Shown here: in pieces, positions 1 to 6,762 of the stretch
Position numbering within the stretch: position 1 is the stretch's first letter
How the letters are laid out: each line of letters begins with the position of its first letter
From: Spirochaetia bacterium
Lineage (GTDB): Bacteria > Spirochaetota > Spirochaetia > Sphaerochaetales > Sphaerochaetaceae
DNA: 12,447 nucleotides
Direction of reading: 5' to 3'
Assembly (NCBI GenBank): GCA_009929055.1
Contig: SABI01000051.1
Span: 1-12,447, forward strand
Position numbers and translations under genes: made by a program
Notes under the pieces: generated by a model
Told to the model about the DNA's origin: nothing
Databases searched by the model: none
Seen by the model: only the letters and a program-made list of their open reading frames with translations

Positions 1-504
1 ATTCAGTATTGTGAGAACAATTTCCGATTGAAGGAAGTTAAAGAAGAAGTTGACGGAGATAAGGAGTATGTAAGAGAGGTTGTAAGAAAATTTGGTACAT
101 TGAAGGGTAAAACTTATTCAATGGACTTAGGAACGTATGTTATTTCAGTAAGTATTCCAATCAAGACAAAGTTAGTTGATGATTTTGTTATACAGATTAA
201 GAAGATTCCAGAAATAATCCACACCTTAGTATATAGCATTCAAATTCCGTATTACTCTCTATATTCCTTAGCAAAAGATATTGCAAAAGGAAGATTAGGC
301 TGTGAACCCAATGTTTCGGACATAGAGCAAGTAATGAAAGAATTTAGTAATAACTATGTAATAGGGACAGGGATAGATGAAGAGAAGTTTAAACAAGCAG
401 TTGAATCTCAGACAGTATCCGCAGAAAAAGTCAAAGGACTCTTTAAAGAAGAAGAGGGAACGCCTGCTATCAAAGTGTCTGTCGCAAAAACAGATGTTCG
501 ATAA
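1..504 (+). CDS. Hypothetical protein, 5' end outside the window
   Basis: The reading frame is open from the first base, so the true start lies upstream. A TTG at position 28 could act as a start but has no convincing ribosome binding site. I do not recognise the family. The visible part (about 168 residues) is mixed alpha/beta with several beta-rich stretches rich in Ile, Val and Tyr in the first half. The C-terminal half is charged and probably helical, ending in a Lys/Glu-rich tail. No signal peptide, membrane segment or metal-binding cluster is visible. It lies just ahead of the SSB/RecA module and overlaps the next gene by 11 nt, so it is probably cotranscribed with it. A replication or recombination role is only a guess from position. 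Confidence 0.7.
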   Translation: MQYCENNFRLKEVKEEVDGDKEYVREVVRKFGTLKGKTYSMDLGTYVISVSIPIKTKLVDDFVIQIKKIPEIIHTLVYSIQIPYYSLYSLAKDIAKGRLGCEPNVSDIEQVMKEFSNNYVIGTGIDEEKFKQAVESQTVSAEKVKGLFKEEEGTPAIKVSVAKTDVR

Positions 505-859
505 AGAATACCGCTTCTCAGTAATTAAACCTGTGTATAGTTTAGGGAGTCGTAAATACTTCCCTAAAGAGTTTAAGTTGCCATTTTTAGCCTACTGTGG
601 CAGGAAACGGAAAAACGCAAAAAGTAAGTATCTGTTAGTTGTTAACTGCATCCAAGTACTAAAGAGTCTAAAGGACTCAGAGTATGAAGATTATTTGAAA
701 TATTTAGTAGAACTTTTACAGGTTTACTTTTTACAGACCTTGTTATATGAAAAGGAGTTAGAAATACATGAGCGAAAAAAACGAGTCCTCGTTGGGTACA
801 CCTCAAAACTTAGACGAAGAAGTCCAGATATTAGACACAGATTCCTGTTTAATCCCTAA
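494..859 (+). CDS. Hypothetical basic protein
   Basis: Unrecognised protein of about 121 residues. The frame is open further upstream to an ATG at 377, but that region is the natural coding frame of the preceding gene. I therefore chose the ATG at 494, which overlaps the upstream stop by 11 nt and suggests translational coupling, although no good Shine-Dalgarno precedes it. Residues 1-90 look like a genuine protein: aromatic-rich, with a Lys/Arg-rich patch around residues 34-44 and a Leu/Tyr-rich helix around 55-85. The last 30 residues are very basic and read through the start region of the next gene, a 92-nt overlap. The true C-terminus may therefore have been extended by loss of a stop. 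Function unknown. Confidence 0.5.
   Translation: MFDKEYRFSVIKPVYSLGSRKYFPKEFKLPFLAYCGRKRKNAKSKYLLVVNCIQVLKSLKDSEYEDYLKYLVELLQVYFLQTLLYEKELEIHERKKRVLVGYTSKLRRRSPDIRHRFLFNP
541..568 (+). repeat. Inverted repeat inside a coding region
   Basis: TTTAGGGA (541-548) is exactly complementary to TCCCTAAA (561-568), and a two-base extension is possible around a bulge. The predicted RNA hairpin lies near the start of the gene at 494, inside its coding sequence. It has no following U-tract, so it is not a terminator. It may be chance or a local mRNA structure. Confidence 0.35.
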
Positions 860-1061
860 AGGGGGAGATACAGTAATCGGGTTTAGATTTGGTAAAACTG
901 TAAATATAGGTAATTACGAGTCAGTACGAATTGACTTTTGGCAGGCTCGAAATTGCACCAAAGAAAACAAAGAAGAAGTTATGGAAGATTTAGAGAAGGA
1001 AGTTTTGGATAAAATGAAAGAATACATTAAAAAAATTAACTCAAAATTAGCACAAAAATAA
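768..1061 (+). CDS. Small hypothetical protein upstream of SSB
   Basis: A 97-residue protein starting at an ATG with AAGGAG at 752-757. The N-terminal third is acidic. Residues 35-60 contain the pattern FGKTVNIGNYESVRIDF, a predicted beta hairpin. I recall similar GNYES-type patterns in small phage proteins without a firm assigned function. The C-terminal third is a strongly charged amphipathic helix rich in Glu and Lys. Its stop codon overlaps the ribosome binding site of the SSB-like gene, so the two are probably translated together and may act together on single-stranded DNA. That functional link is inferred from position only. Confidence 0.8.
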   Translation: MSEKNESSLGTPQNLDEEVQILDTDSCLIPKGGDTVIGFRFGKTVNIGNYESVRIDFWQARNCTKENKEEVMEDLEKEVLDKMKEYIKKINSKLAQK

Positions 1062-1071
1062 GGAGATTAAG

Positions 1072-1824
1072 ATGAGTGATACCTTTTATGCCTGTGGCGA
1101 TGAAGCTTACGAAGAAGAAAAGAAGAGACAAGAAAAATTAGCCAAAGAAAGGGAAGCAGCACGTGTTGCTAGTATAAAAGCCTTTCCCCTTTGGATGAGT
1201 GAAAATGAAGTCAAGAATGTTGTATTCTTGCATACTAGACCGTTAATTTATCATGCGCACGATGTTAAGTATGCTAGGAAGTTTGGAGATAAGGTTAAAG
1301 AGACTTACGGTTCTTTACCTTGTATGATTAAAGCAACAGGAAAATGCCCTAAGTGTGAAGAACAAGAATCACCAAAGGCTAAAGTTATTTATGTTGTTTT
1401 TGATATAACCCCTTATGAGAAGGACGGAGTAACCTATGAAGGCGGAAGCATTAAGCCCCTAATTCGTCCCTTTAGTGATGCCTCTAAGATTAAACGCTTG
1501 TTTGATGGTCAGTATTATGAATCTGGTGAGCCTGTTACAGAAGATGTGGTAAGTAAAAAGGTGATGAAGATTAATAGAGACGGTTCTGGAACTGCTACTA
1601 CTTATTCTTTCTATCCTAACTTTGCGTTAAAGCTTACTGCTGAACAGGAGAAGAGACTTAACGAATTTAAGACAAAGTATCCAAATCCTACCGAATATGC
1701 AGTTAAGTGGATTGAGAATAATTATACCGAAATGATGCAAGATTTGAATTACGTTAAGAAGCCCGAAGTTGTTTTAGAAGCAGAAGCTAATGCTGTTGTT
1801 GACAACAATGATTTACCATTCTAA
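1072..1824 (+). CDS. Single-stranded-DNA-binding protein (phage SSB-like)
   Basis: A 250-residue protein likely to coat single-stranded DNA during replication and recombination. The extreme C-terminus, DNNDLPF, is the acidic tip typical of SSB proteins that recruits partner proteins. Residues 12-32 form a charged helix, and the core from about 38 to 225 is beta-rich as expected for an OB fold. C84, C92 and C95 (KCPKC) resemble the zinc-binding cysteines of some phage SSB-type proteins, and the GSGTATTYSF segment (171-180) resembles a conserved strand I recall in that phage family. It is not the short bacterial SSB type. The start ATG has a strong AAGGAG (1060-1065). It is followed, after a structured leader, by a Ycf46-like ATPase and then RecA, which supports a recombination role. 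Confidence in SSB function is good but not absolute. Confidence 0.75.
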   Translation: MSDTFYACGDEAYEEEKKRQEKLAKEREAARVASIKAFPLWMSENEVKNVVFLHTRPLIYHAHDVKYARKFGDKVKETYGSLPCMIKATGKCPKCEEQESPKAKVIYVVFDITPYEKDGVTYEGGSIKPLIRPFSDASKIKRLFDGQYYESGEPVTEDVVSKKVMKINRDGSGTATTYSFYPNFALKLTAEQEKRLNEFKTKYPNPTEYAVKWIENNYTEMMQDLNYVKKPEVVLEAEANAVVDNNDLPF

Positions 1825-1852
1825 GTAATCAGAACAAATTAAAGAAGTTAAT

Positions 1853-1877
1853 GGGGGAAAGAAATTGACTTTCCCCC
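1853..1877 (+). promoter_or_regulatory. Perfect 9-bp stem-loop in the ssb-AAA ATPase leader
   Basis: GGGGGAAAG (1853-1861) pairs exactly with CTTTCCCCC (1869-1877) around a 7-nt loop. There is no U-tract after it, so it is not a classical terminator. It sits between the ssb stop (1824) and the ribosome binding site of the next gene. Its 3' arm can pair instead with that ribosome binding site, so the hairpin may control translation of the downstream gene or protect or process the mRNA. Confidence 0.6.
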
Positions 1878-1887
1878 TAAAGGGGAA
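1871..1887 (+). promoter_or_regulatory. Alternative hairpin masking the ribosome binding site
   Basis: TTCCCC (1871-1876) is complementary to GGGGAA (1882-1887), with a 5-nt loop. GGGGAA is part of the Shine-Dalgarno (AGGGGAA, 1881-1887) for the ATG at 1892. This structure excludes the 9-bp hairpin at 1853-1877 because both use the same pyrimidine arm. The upstream hairpin is longer and forms first during transcription, so the default state probably leaves the site free. A protein or ribosome covering 1853-1861 would favour masking. Confidence 0.45.
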
Positions 1888-1891
1888 CTAC

Positions 1892-3520
1892 ATGGCAGAT
1901 ACAGGATTAAAGTTGAAAGAGCTTGAGATATTATCCAAGGCTTCTATTCCTATAATAGCTATTAAGACTTTTGAAGAGTTGCGGATATTAGATGATATTT
2001 ATAATACTGCATTAGAGATTAAGAAAGAAATAGTTCAAGTCTGGAAACAGACTACAGGGCTTATTAACTTTCCTTTCCACAATGCTTCTAACAATAATGA
2101 GACTAAGCACATTCAACAATGCTTAGATTATCTTTTACATGAGACTCCTACAGATTCGTCTTTTAGGGCTTTTTATGTTATTTTGGATATACATCCCTAC
2201 ATTGAAGATGCAGATATTATAAGATACTTGAAAGACATTGCTCAGGAATGGGCTTTGATGAAAAAGACCCTTATTTTAGTTTCTCCTACATTGCAGATAC
2301 CAGATGAGCTTTCTAAGGTTATTTCTGTGATTGATTATAGACTGCCCAACAAGCAGTTTATTGAAACAGAGATTATTCCTCGCTATGTTAATGAGTTGAA
2401 AGCTTCAGGTCTTTGTAAAGTAGGTAAAACGGGGGAAGGGGTTATTGAGATTTTTGATATAGATAATGACGAAGGCTCAGATGTCGATATTTTAGCTGAC
2501 GTTGTTACAGGTCTTACTAAAGATGAAATTGTTAAGAACTTTAAAGTAGTAACTGTTAAAAACAAGAAGTTCAATAAAAGTATAGCAAGAGAGCTTTTGG
2601 AAGAAAAGAAGCAAATTGTTAAAAAATCAGGGTTGCTTGAATTTCTGGAAGTAGATGATATTGAAGTAGGAGGACTTAAAAATCTGCTGGAGTGGGCGGA
2701 ACACAGAGGTCTTGCTTTTAGTAAGAAGGCAAGAGAGTATGGACTTCCCTTTCCAAAAGGTGTATTTCTCATGGGAGTTCCTGGAACAGGTAAAACCTTG
2801 TTCGCAAAAACTATGGGAAAGCTGTGGAATATGCCTGTCTTAAAGTGGGATGTAAGTAAGATGTTTGCTTCTTTGCAAGGTCAGACTGAATCAAATGTTG
2901 CAATGGCTTTACAGGTTGCAGAGGCGTGTTCTCCTAATATACTGCTCATTGATGAGTGTGAAAAGCTTTTTTCAGGTACAGGAAGCTCCAATATGACTGA
3001 TGGCGGTACTGGAGATAGAGTAATGGGGCAAGTACTATCTTGGTTGCAGGAAAAGACTGCTCCTGTCTTTGTTATCGCTACTGCTAACAGCATAAAGTCA
3101 CTACCCCCTGAGTTTATGCGCAGAGGTAGATTTGATGAGCTTTTCTTTGTAGGACTACCTGACCCTATTGAAAGAAAGGATATATTAGAAATACATTTAA
3201 GAAAGAGGGCGATAACTCTTACTGATACAGATACTAAGAGAGTAGTTGACCTTACCAAAAACTTTACTGGTGCGGAAATTGAATCTATGGTAGTGGATTC
3301 CATGTTTATAGCATTTAGTGAAAACAGAAGTGTTTCAGGTGATGATTTAGTTAAAGCAGCACAATTAATTAAACCTATTTACCTGTCTCAGAAAGAAGTT
3401 GTTTCTGCTATGATAAAGTGGGCAGATGATAGAGCAAGAATAGCAAACTCTTGGGAAAGTGAAGTACACTCTCAGGAAGATATGAATAAAGTTATTGAAT
3501 CCAGTATTTTAGACCTATAG
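1892..3520 (+). CDS. Ycf46-like AAA+ ATPase
   Basis: A 542-residue AAA+ ATPase. The N-terminal ~240 residues resemble the non-ATPase region of Ycf46-type proteins, with motifs such as LEILSKASIPIIAI, LDIHPYI and LVSPTLQIP. The AAA module follows: a GGLKNLLEW lead-in, Walker A GVPGTGKT (residues 295-302), Walker B ILLIDE (350-355), sensor ATAN (396-399) and an arginine-finger region RRGRFDE (410-416). A C-terminal helical lid ends with a segment resembling the WADDRARIA end of Ycf46. Ycf46 is best known from cyanobacteria and plastids and its molecular role is poorly defined. I chose the ATG at 1892 because AGGGGAA precedes it by 4 nt; an in-frame TTG at 1865 lies in a hairpin loop and is unlikely. 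Its position between SSB and RecA suggests a remodelling role in phage recombination or replication, which is inference. Confidence 0.88.
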   Translation: MADTGLKLKELEILSKASIPIIAIKTFEELRILDDIYNTALEIKKEIVQVWKQTTGLINFPFHNASNNNETKHIQQCLDYLLHETPTDSSFRAFYVILDIHPYIEDADIIRYLKDIAQEWALMKKTLILVSPTLQIPDELSKVISVIDYRLPNKQFIETEIIPRYVNELKASGLCKVGKTGEGVIEIFDIDNDEGSDVDILADVVTGLTKDEIVKNFKVVTVKNKKFNKSIARELLEEKKQIVKKSGLLEFLEVDDIEVGGLKNLLEWAEHRGLAFSKKAREYGLPFPKGVFLMGVPGTGKTLFAKTMGKLWNMPVLKWDVSKMFASLQGQTESNVAMALQVAEACSPNILLIDECEKLFSGTGSSNMTDGGTGDRVMGQVLSWLQEKTAPVFVIATANSIKSLPPEFMRRGRFDELFFVGLPDPIERKDILEIHLRKRAITLTDTDTKRVVDLTKNFTGAEIESMVVDSMFIAFSENRSVSGDDLVKAAQLIKPIYLSQKEVVSAMIKWADDRARIANSWESEVHSQEDMNKVIESSILDL

Positions 3521-3528
3521 GAGAGAAT

Positions 3529-4140
3529 ATGCAAGTCTTAAAGTTATATGCGTTGCCACACCAGTTTTCTGAAAAGAATCCTGAGTTATCAATACAGGTT
3601 ATATTATCTAACTTGGTTACTCATGCCAAGCAAAAAGACCCTGAGAATCCATTCAAAATAGAGTATTCCTACGATGTTTACTCTAATGGTAAAACACAGC
3701 TTCTAACGCACTTTTACCAACATGTAGAAAATCCCTTAGAGTATAAAAAAGAGACAGTAGTTCTTCCAGAAGGGTTTTTAGATGAAAGAATTATTACTGC
3801 TTTAATGGTGACATGTCCCTGTATGACAATTAGCAGAGTCTATTATGAAAGTAAGGGAGAGAGTTTTTCGGGAGTTCTGCCTTCTACTATTTTGACAGCC
3901 TTCTTTGAACAAGTAAACAGTGCTTTTTATTCTCAAAGATATGTTTTACCCAAGATTACAGATGAACTAATTAGCGCAGTGTCAGAGACTTTTACTCGTT
4001 CAGATATTTCTCTTATTTCAGACGTATCTCCAAACCTACTGAAACAGCAGGTTATACAATTCTTAGATAAGAATAAAGGTAAAGAGTTCTTTGTAATGAT
4101 AAAAGGAGGAGATGAAGATGTCCGAAAAGATGAGTCTTGA
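3529..4140 (+). CDS. Hypothetical protein between AAA ATPase and RecA
   Basis: A 203-residue protein with no family I recognise. The ATG is preceded by AGGAG (3519-3523), which overlaps the stop of the ATPase gene, implying translational coupling. The first 130 residues look alpha/beta with several aromatic-rich strands (IEYSYDVYSNG, THFYQHVEN). A CPC motif occurs near residue 96. The C-terminal third is helical and ends in an acidic/basic tail. It overlaps recA by 23 nt. Because it sits tightly between a Ycf46-like ATPase and RecA, it could be a partner of either, such as a loader or recombination accessory factor. There is no motif to prove this. Confidence 0.8.
   Translation: MQVLKLYALPHQFSEKNPELSIQVILSNLVTHAKQKDPENPFKIEYSYDVYSNGKTQLLTHFYQHVENPLEYKKETVVLPEGFLDERIITALMVTCPCMTISRVYYESKGESFSGVLPSTILTAFFEQVNSAFYSQRYVLPKITDELISAVSETFTRSDISLISDVSPNLLKQQVIQFLDKNKGKEFFVMIKGGDEDVRKDES
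4104..4109 (+). promoter_or_regulatory. Ribosome binding site fixing the recA start
   Basis: A perfect AGGAGG ends 8 nt before the ATG at 4118 but only 2 nt before the in-frame ATG at 4112. Spacing favours 4118. The site lies inside the 3' end of the upstream gene. Confidence 0.75.
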
Positions 4141-5134
4141 TAAAATAATTGCTAAAATAAATAAGAAGTTTGGGGAAGGTTCTATCTGTAGAGCAGATGA
4201 TTTCCCCAAGATTTCTCGAATACGTTCAGGCTCAATCCTATTAGATATGGCATTGGGAGGAGGAGTTCCTGTAGGCAGGATTGGAGAACTTTTTGGGGAA
4301 GAGTCTGCTGGAAAAACTTGGACAGCTTTGCTTATTGCCAAACAGTTTACTGATGCGGGAATTAAAACAGTGTTTCTTGATGCAGAAGGTGGACTGGATA
4401 TATCTTTGTTGAATACCTTTAATATTAAGAAAGATATGTTTGAGATAGTTCGTGCTGAAAGCGGAGAAGATTATCTTGAAATTGCCTTGCAGTTATTAGA
4501 ATCCAGCGAACCAGCCCTAATTATAGTAGACTCTATTCCAGCCATTGTACCTATGTATGAAGTGGAAGAAGATTTCTCTAAAATAAAGGTATCTGGAAAC
4601 TCTGGACTGATGTCTAAGTTTATGAGGCTATTAGCTAATAGCTTAAATTCTCAATCCAAGAATCCCGCAGAAGGATTTGTAGGTTCAACAATTATCCTAA
4701 TTAACCAATTAAGAGATAAGATTGGGGTAATGTATGGAGACCCTTATGGAACTCCTGGGGGAAGGGCTGTAAAACATTTCTCTACTTGGAGAGCTTCTGT
4801 TAGAAGAAGTGAGTGGCTACATGAAAATGAGGATAAGAAGAAAAATAGGGTGGGACAGCGGATTACAGCAAAAGTTGTTAAAAATAAAACCTTTCCGCCC
4901 TACAGAGACGCAACATATACAATTAAGTTTCCGCCTGAATCCTCTCTTGTAGATGAAGTTGATGAAATTGTGGTAGCGTGTACTTCTTTAGGTATTCTTG
5001 AAATGAAAGGCTCGTGGATTTGGTATGGAGAAGAAAAGATAGGTCACGGCATGACTAACTCCATTGAAGAGATTAGGAAAAAGCCAGAGCTTATAGAAGA
5101 ACTTAGAGAAAAGGTTTATTTGAGGATATACTAA
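4118..5134 (+). CDS. recA: RecA recombinase
   Basis: A 338-residue RecA: ATP-dependent formation of a filament on single-stranded DNA, homology search and strand exchange. Visible hallmarks are Walker A GEESAGKT (residues 60-67), the catalytic-glutamate region DAEGGLD (88-94), Walker B LIIVDS (134-139), and the L2 DNA-binding loop starting INQLRDKIG and including YGTPGG (195-215). The C-terminal segment, WIWYGEEKIGHG, matches the small C-terminal domain of bacterial-type RecA. It is slightly shorter than E. coli RecA (353 residues) and lacks a long acidic tail, so autoinhibition by that tail may be weaker. It is a bacterial-type RecA rather than the T4 UvsX type. It overlaps the upstream gene by 23 nt and is followed after one base by a SWIM zinc-finger gene. 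Confidence 0.96.
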   Translation: MSEKMSLDKIIAKINKKFGEGSICRADDFPKISRIRSGSILLDMALGGGVPVGRIGELFGEESAGKTWTALLIAKQFTDAGIKTVFLDAEGGLDISLLNTFNIKKDMFEIVRAESGEDYLEIALQLLESSEPALIIVDSIPAIVPMYEVEEDFSKIKVSGNSGLMSKFMRLLANSLNSQSKNPAEGFVGSTIILINQLRDKIGVMYGDPYGTPGGRAVKHFSTWRASVRRSEWLHENEDKKKNRVGQRITAKVVKNKTFPPYRDATYTIKFPPESSLVDEVDEIVVACTSLGILEMKGSWIWYGEEKIGHGMTNSIEEIRKKPELIEELREKVYLRIY

Positions 5135-5135
5135 G

Positions 5136-5399
5136 ATGAGTATTTCAAGCCCCTTCAAACACAAATTGACTGTTAGAGATGAGAAAGGAAATAACACCCC
5201 TTTCTTAATTGAAGAGTTTACGGATAGGTTAATATTCTATAAGTTTTATAAATACAAAGAGGCTACTGTTAGTTTAGTAACTATGTCATGTAATTGTTTG
5301 TACTCTAAAATTAGTAAGAAAGAGTGTATTCATTGCAGTATTGCAAAGGAACTGGGATTAACTAAGGTTTCCGAAGGGGCTTTTAACATAGAGATATGA
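5136..5399 (+). CDS. Small SWIM-type zinc-finger protein
   Basis: An 87-residue protein with the pattern C52-x-C54-x9-C64-x-H66, the CxCxnCxH signature of SWIM zinc fingers, embedded as SCNCLYSK...ECIHC and followed by a helix, as is usual for the fold. The N-terminal 50 residues are predicted beta-rich. SWIM domains bind DNA or proteins. In eukaryotes and archaea, SWIM proteins work with RecA/Rad51 paralogues, for example Sws1 in the Shu complex. The start codon is one base past the recA stop, so it is almost certainly translated with RecA. A RecA accessory role is a reasonable inference. The motif is clear but short, and C67 could alternatively act as a ligand, so a different small zinc ribbon remains possible. 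Confidence 0.75.
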   Translation: MSISSPFKHKLTVRDEKGNNTPFLIEEFTDRLIFYKFYKYKEATVSLVTMSCNCLYSKISKKECIHCSIAKELGLTKVSEGAFNIEI

Positions 5400-5728
5400 G
5401 ACATCATAAATTAAAAAAGTGGGAAAAGCACGAAGAGTCTATTTTGGAAGGTAAGAACGGGTTGAGAGTCCCAGGCTCAGGTGCATGCCCAGGATTAAAG
5501 GGAGACGTAAGAGTTGATACAAAGCACAACTATTTGTCTGAATGTAAGCAAACAGAAGGTAGCGGGTTTAGAGTTACTGAAAAGCTGTGGAATAAGATAA
5601 AAAAAGAAGCTATTGAAATCAAGCGTCTCCCTATAATGTGTTTAGATATAAATGGAACAAGACTTGTTGTTTGTGATGAAGAACTATTCTGGGAATTGAA
5701 TGAGGAGCAAAATGTCGAAAAGAGTTAA
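5396..5728 (+). CDS. PD-(D/E)xK nuclease, Holliday-junction-resolvase-like
   Basis: A 110-residue compact nuclease. E13/E14, D37 within LKGDV, and E49-x-K51 (ECK, followed by Q and T) match the E...D...ExK active site of archaeal Hjc/phage resolvase-type PD-(D/E)xK enzymes. The preceding GSG (27-29) is also typical. The length suits a minimal resolvase domain acting as a dimer that cuts four-way or branched DNA in a metal-dependent reaction. Its start overlaps the SWIM gene stop as ATGA, so translation is coupled. It sits in a recombination operon that also encodes a RuvC-like resolvase at 9015, giving two unrelated resolvase folds. A VRR-NUC-like or other small PD-(D/E)xK nuclease is the main alternative. 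Confidence 0.8.
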   Translation: MRHHKLKKWEKHEESILEGKNGLRVPGSGACPGLKGDVRVDTKHNYLSECKQTEGSGFRVTEKLWNKIKKEAIEIKRLPIMCLDINGTRLVVCDEELFWELNEEQNVEKS

Positions 5729-5891
5729 CGTTCATTATAGTTGTACTAATTACAGTGAAGTGAAGAAGGGAGAGGTATACTTAGTATCTTGTAAGTTTCA
5801 AAAATTGACTATAACAACTAAGGAAAAAGATAGGGCGTGGAGACGATTAAGAACTCATTGTCCAAAAGCAGGAGATAAAAAGTGGATTTAA
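5712..5891 (+). CDS. Small basic hypothetical protein
   Basis: A 59-residue Lys/Arg-rich protein. The frame also has an ATG at 5700, but AGGAG (5703-5707) lies 4 nt before the ATG at 5712, which I prefer. Three cysteines (C11, C27, C50) are spread along it without a clear zinc pattern. The middle is predicted beta and the C-terminus is very basic, compatible with nucleic-acid binding. It overlaps the resolvase-like gene by 17 nt and the next gene by 10 nt. No family recognised. Confidence 0.65.
   Translation: MSKRVNVHYSCTNYSEVKKGEVYLVSCKFQKLTITTKEKDRAWRRLRTHCPKAGDKKWI
5870..5874 (+). promoter_or_regulatory. Ribosome binding site for a GTG start
   Basis: AGGAG ends 7 nt before the GTG at 5882 and lies inside the preceding gene. 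It supports the GTG as the true start. Confidence 0.65.
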
Positions 5892-6301
5892 GAGAATATT
5901 TTCAAGAAACAAGTTTAGTTAAAAAAGCTCCCAAGTTCTTAGTTGGAATTTTAAGAGACTTAGAAGATATGACTATGCCAGATACAGACGAAGCTATGAA
6001 AGTCATTATCGAATCCATATTAGATTTTTTTGATACATTTAACGAAGTTTCAGAAGTTTATGATATTTCTCTGATAATAAATAAACCCTATGATGAATTA
6101 GAAGAGAAGGTACTAAACTTTTTACGGTATCTGGATACAGATTTTGAATACGTGAGATTTGCTTGTGAAGATGCAAGAAAAGAAAATATGAAAGGTTTGC
6201 TTTCTATATTATTTAAGGCATACTTTATTTGGATGAAAGAAGTGGAGGACATCTGTATTCTTTATTATAAACAAAGAAGGAGTAAAAATATATTACTATG
6301 A
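5882..6301 (+). CDS. Acidic helical hypothetical protein
   Basis: A 139-residue protein starting with GTG, supported by AGGAG 7 nt upstream. It is acidic and predicted almost wholly helical, with long amphipathic stretches (around residues 40-60 and 95-130) and several aromatic residues in the C-terminal helix. No signal peptide or true membrane span is evident; the hydrophobic stretch near 105-120 is interrupted by charges. The stop overlaps the next start as ATGA. Not recognised. It could be a helical-bundle adaptor protein, but nothing in the sequence proves it. Confidence 0.75.
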   Translation: MDLREYFQETSLVKKAPKFLVGILRDLEDMTMPDTDEAMKVIIESILDFFDTFNEVSEVYDISLIINKPYDELEEKVLNFLRYLDTDFEYVRFACEDARKENMKGLLSILFKAYFIWMKEVEDICILYYKQRRSKNILL

Positions 6302-6762
6302 AATCTATTGTAGATAAAAGCATTATTTTGGACAGGAAAACTACTTACGGTAATAATTTTCCAATTATTACAAAACTTTGGAATAACTATCTTGGACAAA
6401 GATTTGGAACAGAAGTTAAACTTACGGAAGAAGATTCTGCTGTTCTAATGGCATTGATGAAGGTATCACGACTTGCCCAATCACCAGAAAATGAAGATAG
6501 CTTGACTGATTTAATCAACTATTTTTGGATTGGACTTAATTATGGAGAGTACACAGAATTCAAAATAGATGAACCAGCCTTAGAAGAAGATGTTAAGGAT
6601 AGAGTTCCTCAAGTGGACGAGGATTTGTTACTGTTAAAGCAAATATTAGGTATAGATTCTTGGGAAAGTGCGACTAAAGTTTATAACGAATTATCTGAAT
6701 GTACGCACAAAAGATTCATTGAACGGTTGTTAAAGAGTAGGGGGAAAGATGTCACTATCTGA
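6298..6762 (+). CDS. DUF6378-like phage protein
   Basis: A 154-residue protein. Residues 10-80 match the layout I associate with the DUF6378 family common in phages: R13...YG (17-18) with F21, then LWNNYLG, then a helix with SAVLMALMKVSRLA and a following segment with D67, D71 and Y75. The spaced charged residues are reminiscent of all-alpha nucleotide-binding folds such as MazG-like proteins, but the function is not established. The last 60 residues form an extra acidic helical tail. It starts at an ATGA overlap with the gene before and overlaps the Cas4-like nuclease gene by 14 nt. The Shine-Dalgarno (AAGGAG, 6277-6282) is rather far, so coupled translation is likely. Confidence 0.7.
   Translation: MKSIVDKSIILDRKTTYGNNFPIITKLWNNYLGQRFGTEVKLTEEDSAVLMALMKVSRLAQSPENEDSLTDLINYFWIGLNYGEYTEFKIDEPALEEDVKDRVPQVDEDLLLLKQILGIDSWESATKVYNELSECTHKRFIERLLKSRGKDVTI

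Noticed and set aside
377..493. N-terminal extension of the gene at 494 to the ATG at 377
   Set aside because: This stretch is the natural coding frame of the preceding gene; the extension reads as a Lys/Gln/Ser-rich string typical of an out-of-frame shadow.
480..510. Programmed frameshift joining the first two genes
   Set aside because: The second frame is +1 relative to the first, and no canonical slippery heptamer or downstream structure suited to that shift is seen. An ATG at 494 gives a simple coupled start.
1865..1891. TTG at 1865 as start of the Ycf46-like gene
   Set aside because: It lies in the loop of a strong hairpin, lacks good spacing to a ribosome binding site, and would add nine residues not needed by the family. 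The ATG at 1892 has AGGGGAA.
2383..3303. Minus-strand reading frames opposite the AAA ATPase
   Set aside because: They are Ser/Leu/Ile/Thr-rich mirror frames of a well-supported gene, with no ribosome binding site or recognisable motif.
4063..5197. Minus-strand reading frames opposite recA
   Set aside because: They lie opposite recA and the end of its neighbour and have no independent support.
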